Shown here one piece after another: positions 63,112-64,000 of a stretch of DNA of 64,000 nucleotides. This DNA comes from Ktedonobacterales bacterium (GTDB lineage Bacteria > Chloroflexota > Ktedonobacteria > Ktedonobacterales > DATBGS01). The DNA lies in assembly GCA_036557285.1 (NCBI GenBank), contig DATBHW010000060.1, positions 1 to 64,000 of the forward strand, read 5' to 3'. The translations under genes and the position numbers were made by a program. Position 1 is the stretch's first letter; each line of letters opens with the position of its first letter. The notes beneath the pieces were generated by a model. It did no database searches. It had not been told where the DNA came from and worked only from the letters and a program-made list of their open reading frames with translations.

Positions 63112-64000
63112 CTAGGGCGCTGTAAGCTCAGGCTTCCCTGGCCTGGCAGGGCGCTGCTTTATACGCCGCCACAAGTAGACCACACCTGCCACCGGAAGCC
63201 AGATGACCGCAAAAACAGCCACCCAGATGAGAATATCTGCCAGCACCTGGAGAATGGAGAGCAGAGTGCTGGCCGCCGCAGCAAAAATATCGCCCGGACT
63301 CCAGGGCTTCGCTGGCGCAGACGGTGGCGGTGTAGGTGGCGGTGTTGTAGACGCCAGATTCACGGTCACAGTCGAATAGGCGGTCTGGCTGCTCAGTTGA
63401 TTAATCTGCCCCTCAATTTGCTCGATCTGCCCTTCGACATCGGTGAGCTTATCCTGAATGGTCAGCGTATCAGAAAGATTTTGCGCCCGGCTCAGCAATT
63501 GCAAGAGTCGCTGCTGCTCGGTGCGCAAGTTCTTGAGGCGCGATTGCAGGTCCACATACTGCGTGGTGACATTCTGCACTGTCTCTTCTTCAGCGGTCAG
63601 CTTCCCCTTGAACGCCGGATAGGTCGCGGCGAAACTACTCAGATAGGCTTTAACAGCGTCATATTTGGCCGCGCTCACCGCAAAGGTAAGCGCAACCGTA
63701 TAGGTACCATCCTTTAGCTGAGTAATCCGCTCGCCTGCCGCCTGCGCCAGCGGATCCATCGAGAACACATCCTGGTTCATCTGGCGCTCAGCGTCCAGCG
63801 GCTTATTGACTGTCAAATTGACCGAAAGCGAACGAATCAGATAAGCGGTAGCCGACGTACCGTTCGGCAAGGTAGGCTGCCCATTGCCGCCACCAGAAGA
63901 ACCAGTGTTGCCTGCTTTGCTGGTAGCTGCTGGCTGATTACTGTCCGAACGGGCAGCCTGCGAAGATGAATTAGATGAATTAAAAGTAGCTCCGCTTCCA
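63112..64000 (-). CDS. DUF4349-family membrane protein, 5' end outside the window
   Basis: The open frame runs from the stop at 63112 to the window edge without a start codon. It encodes a Ser/Gly/Gln-rich stretch at the visible N-terminal end, an alpha/beta region (RSLSVNLTVNKPLDAERQM), a charged helix-rich segment (VDLQSRLKNLRTEQQRLLQLL, LTDVEGQIEQIEGQIN), a Pro/Thr-rich linker and one C-terminal transmembrane helix. This matches the DUF4349 family, usually N-terminally anchored lipoproteins or membrane proteins of unknown function. Because the true start is missing, a signal or lipobox cannot be checked. Confidence 0.75.
   Translation of the reverse strand, partial: GSGATFNSSNSSSQAARSDSNQPAATSKAGNTGSSGGGNGQPTLPNGTSATAYLIRSLSVNLTVNKPLDAERQMNQDVFSMDPLAQAAGERITQLKDGTYTVALTFAVSAAKYDAVKAYLSSFAATYPAFKGKLTAEEETVQNVTTQYVDLQSRLKNLRTEQQRLLQLLSRAQNLSDTLTIQDKLTDVEGQIEQIEGQINQLSSQTAYSTVTVNLASTTPPPTPPPSAPAKPWSPGDIFAAAASTLLSILQVLADILIWVAVFAVIWLPVAGVVYLWRRIKQRPARPGKPELTAP

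Noticed and set aside
1-64000. CRISPR array, rRNA operon or prophage
   Set aside because: No regularly spaced short repeats, no rRNA-like blocks and no capsid, tail or integrase genes were seen.

Overview
The window is bacterial chromosomal DNA, about 55-58% GC by eye, apart from AT-rich stretches near 15.4 and 16.5-17.2 kb. The gene content suggests Chloroflexota, most plausibly class Ktedonobacteria. Pointers are a Ser/Thr kinase fused to an extracellular peptide-binding domain, XRE-TPR and MerR-GAF regulators, HslUV, a Thr T-box leader, IF-3 with an ATT start and an aerobic phenylacetyl-CoA epoxidase operon. This placement is inference; no 16S rRNA gene is present.

Layout. 0.1-0.5 kb: remnant of a serine recombinase. 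0.5-7.1 kb: minus-strand phosphate operon pstS-pstC-pstA-pstB-pstB-phoU-response regulator, behind an 11-bp-periodic PHO-box-like site. 7.7-9.4 kb: Rossmann-fold protein and SRPBCC protein. 9.6-16.4 kb: kinase/peptide-binding fusion, Nudix hydrolase, MerR-GAF-degenerate GGDEF protein and P-loop protein. 16.4-19.1 kb: AT-rich accessory stretch ending in an XRE plus ImmA/IrrE pair. 19.1-23.1 kb: J-domain membrane protein with YPD instead of HPD, a 105-bp inverted repeat, a winged-helix protein, a 51-residue secreted peptide gene and an XRE-TPR regulator. 23.6-30.0 kb: minus-strand membrane and lipid-related cluster (Vps62-like, ArsP-like permease, MJ0619/Tes-type radical SAM, zinc ribbon, Lgt-like).

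30.1-34.4 kb: padR, then paaA, a DUF59 gene, paaB, paaC and a separate PaaD zinc ribbon, then rph. 34.6-38.7 kb: UbiA/MenA-type prenyltransferase, translin homologue, unknown protein and a one-polypeptide histidine kinase-response regulator. 38.9-43.9 kb: rpsT, hslV-hslU and topA. 44.4-50.4 kb: DUF971 protein, T-box-thrS, infC and a GAF-PAS-cyclase. 50.4-54.4 kb: operon sucC-sucD-deacetylase-acetyltransferase. 54.8-60.5 kb: MscS channel, UspA-like, GAF protein, tRNA-Ala(CGC), PP2C phosphatase and ComM/YifB. 60.7-64.0 kb: divergent galK/galT and a DUF4349 protein cut by the window edge.

The most novel-looking items are: the small secreted peptide gene facing an XRE-TPR regulator (a possible RRNPP-like signalling pair); the long inverted repeat that gives two divergent genes the same upstream sequence; the radical SAM/Lgt-like lipid cluster; the kinase-peptide receptor fusion; the split PaaD; and the protein acylation pair encoded behind succinyl-CoA ligase. 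All functional statements rest on reading motifs in translated sequence. No database search was made.
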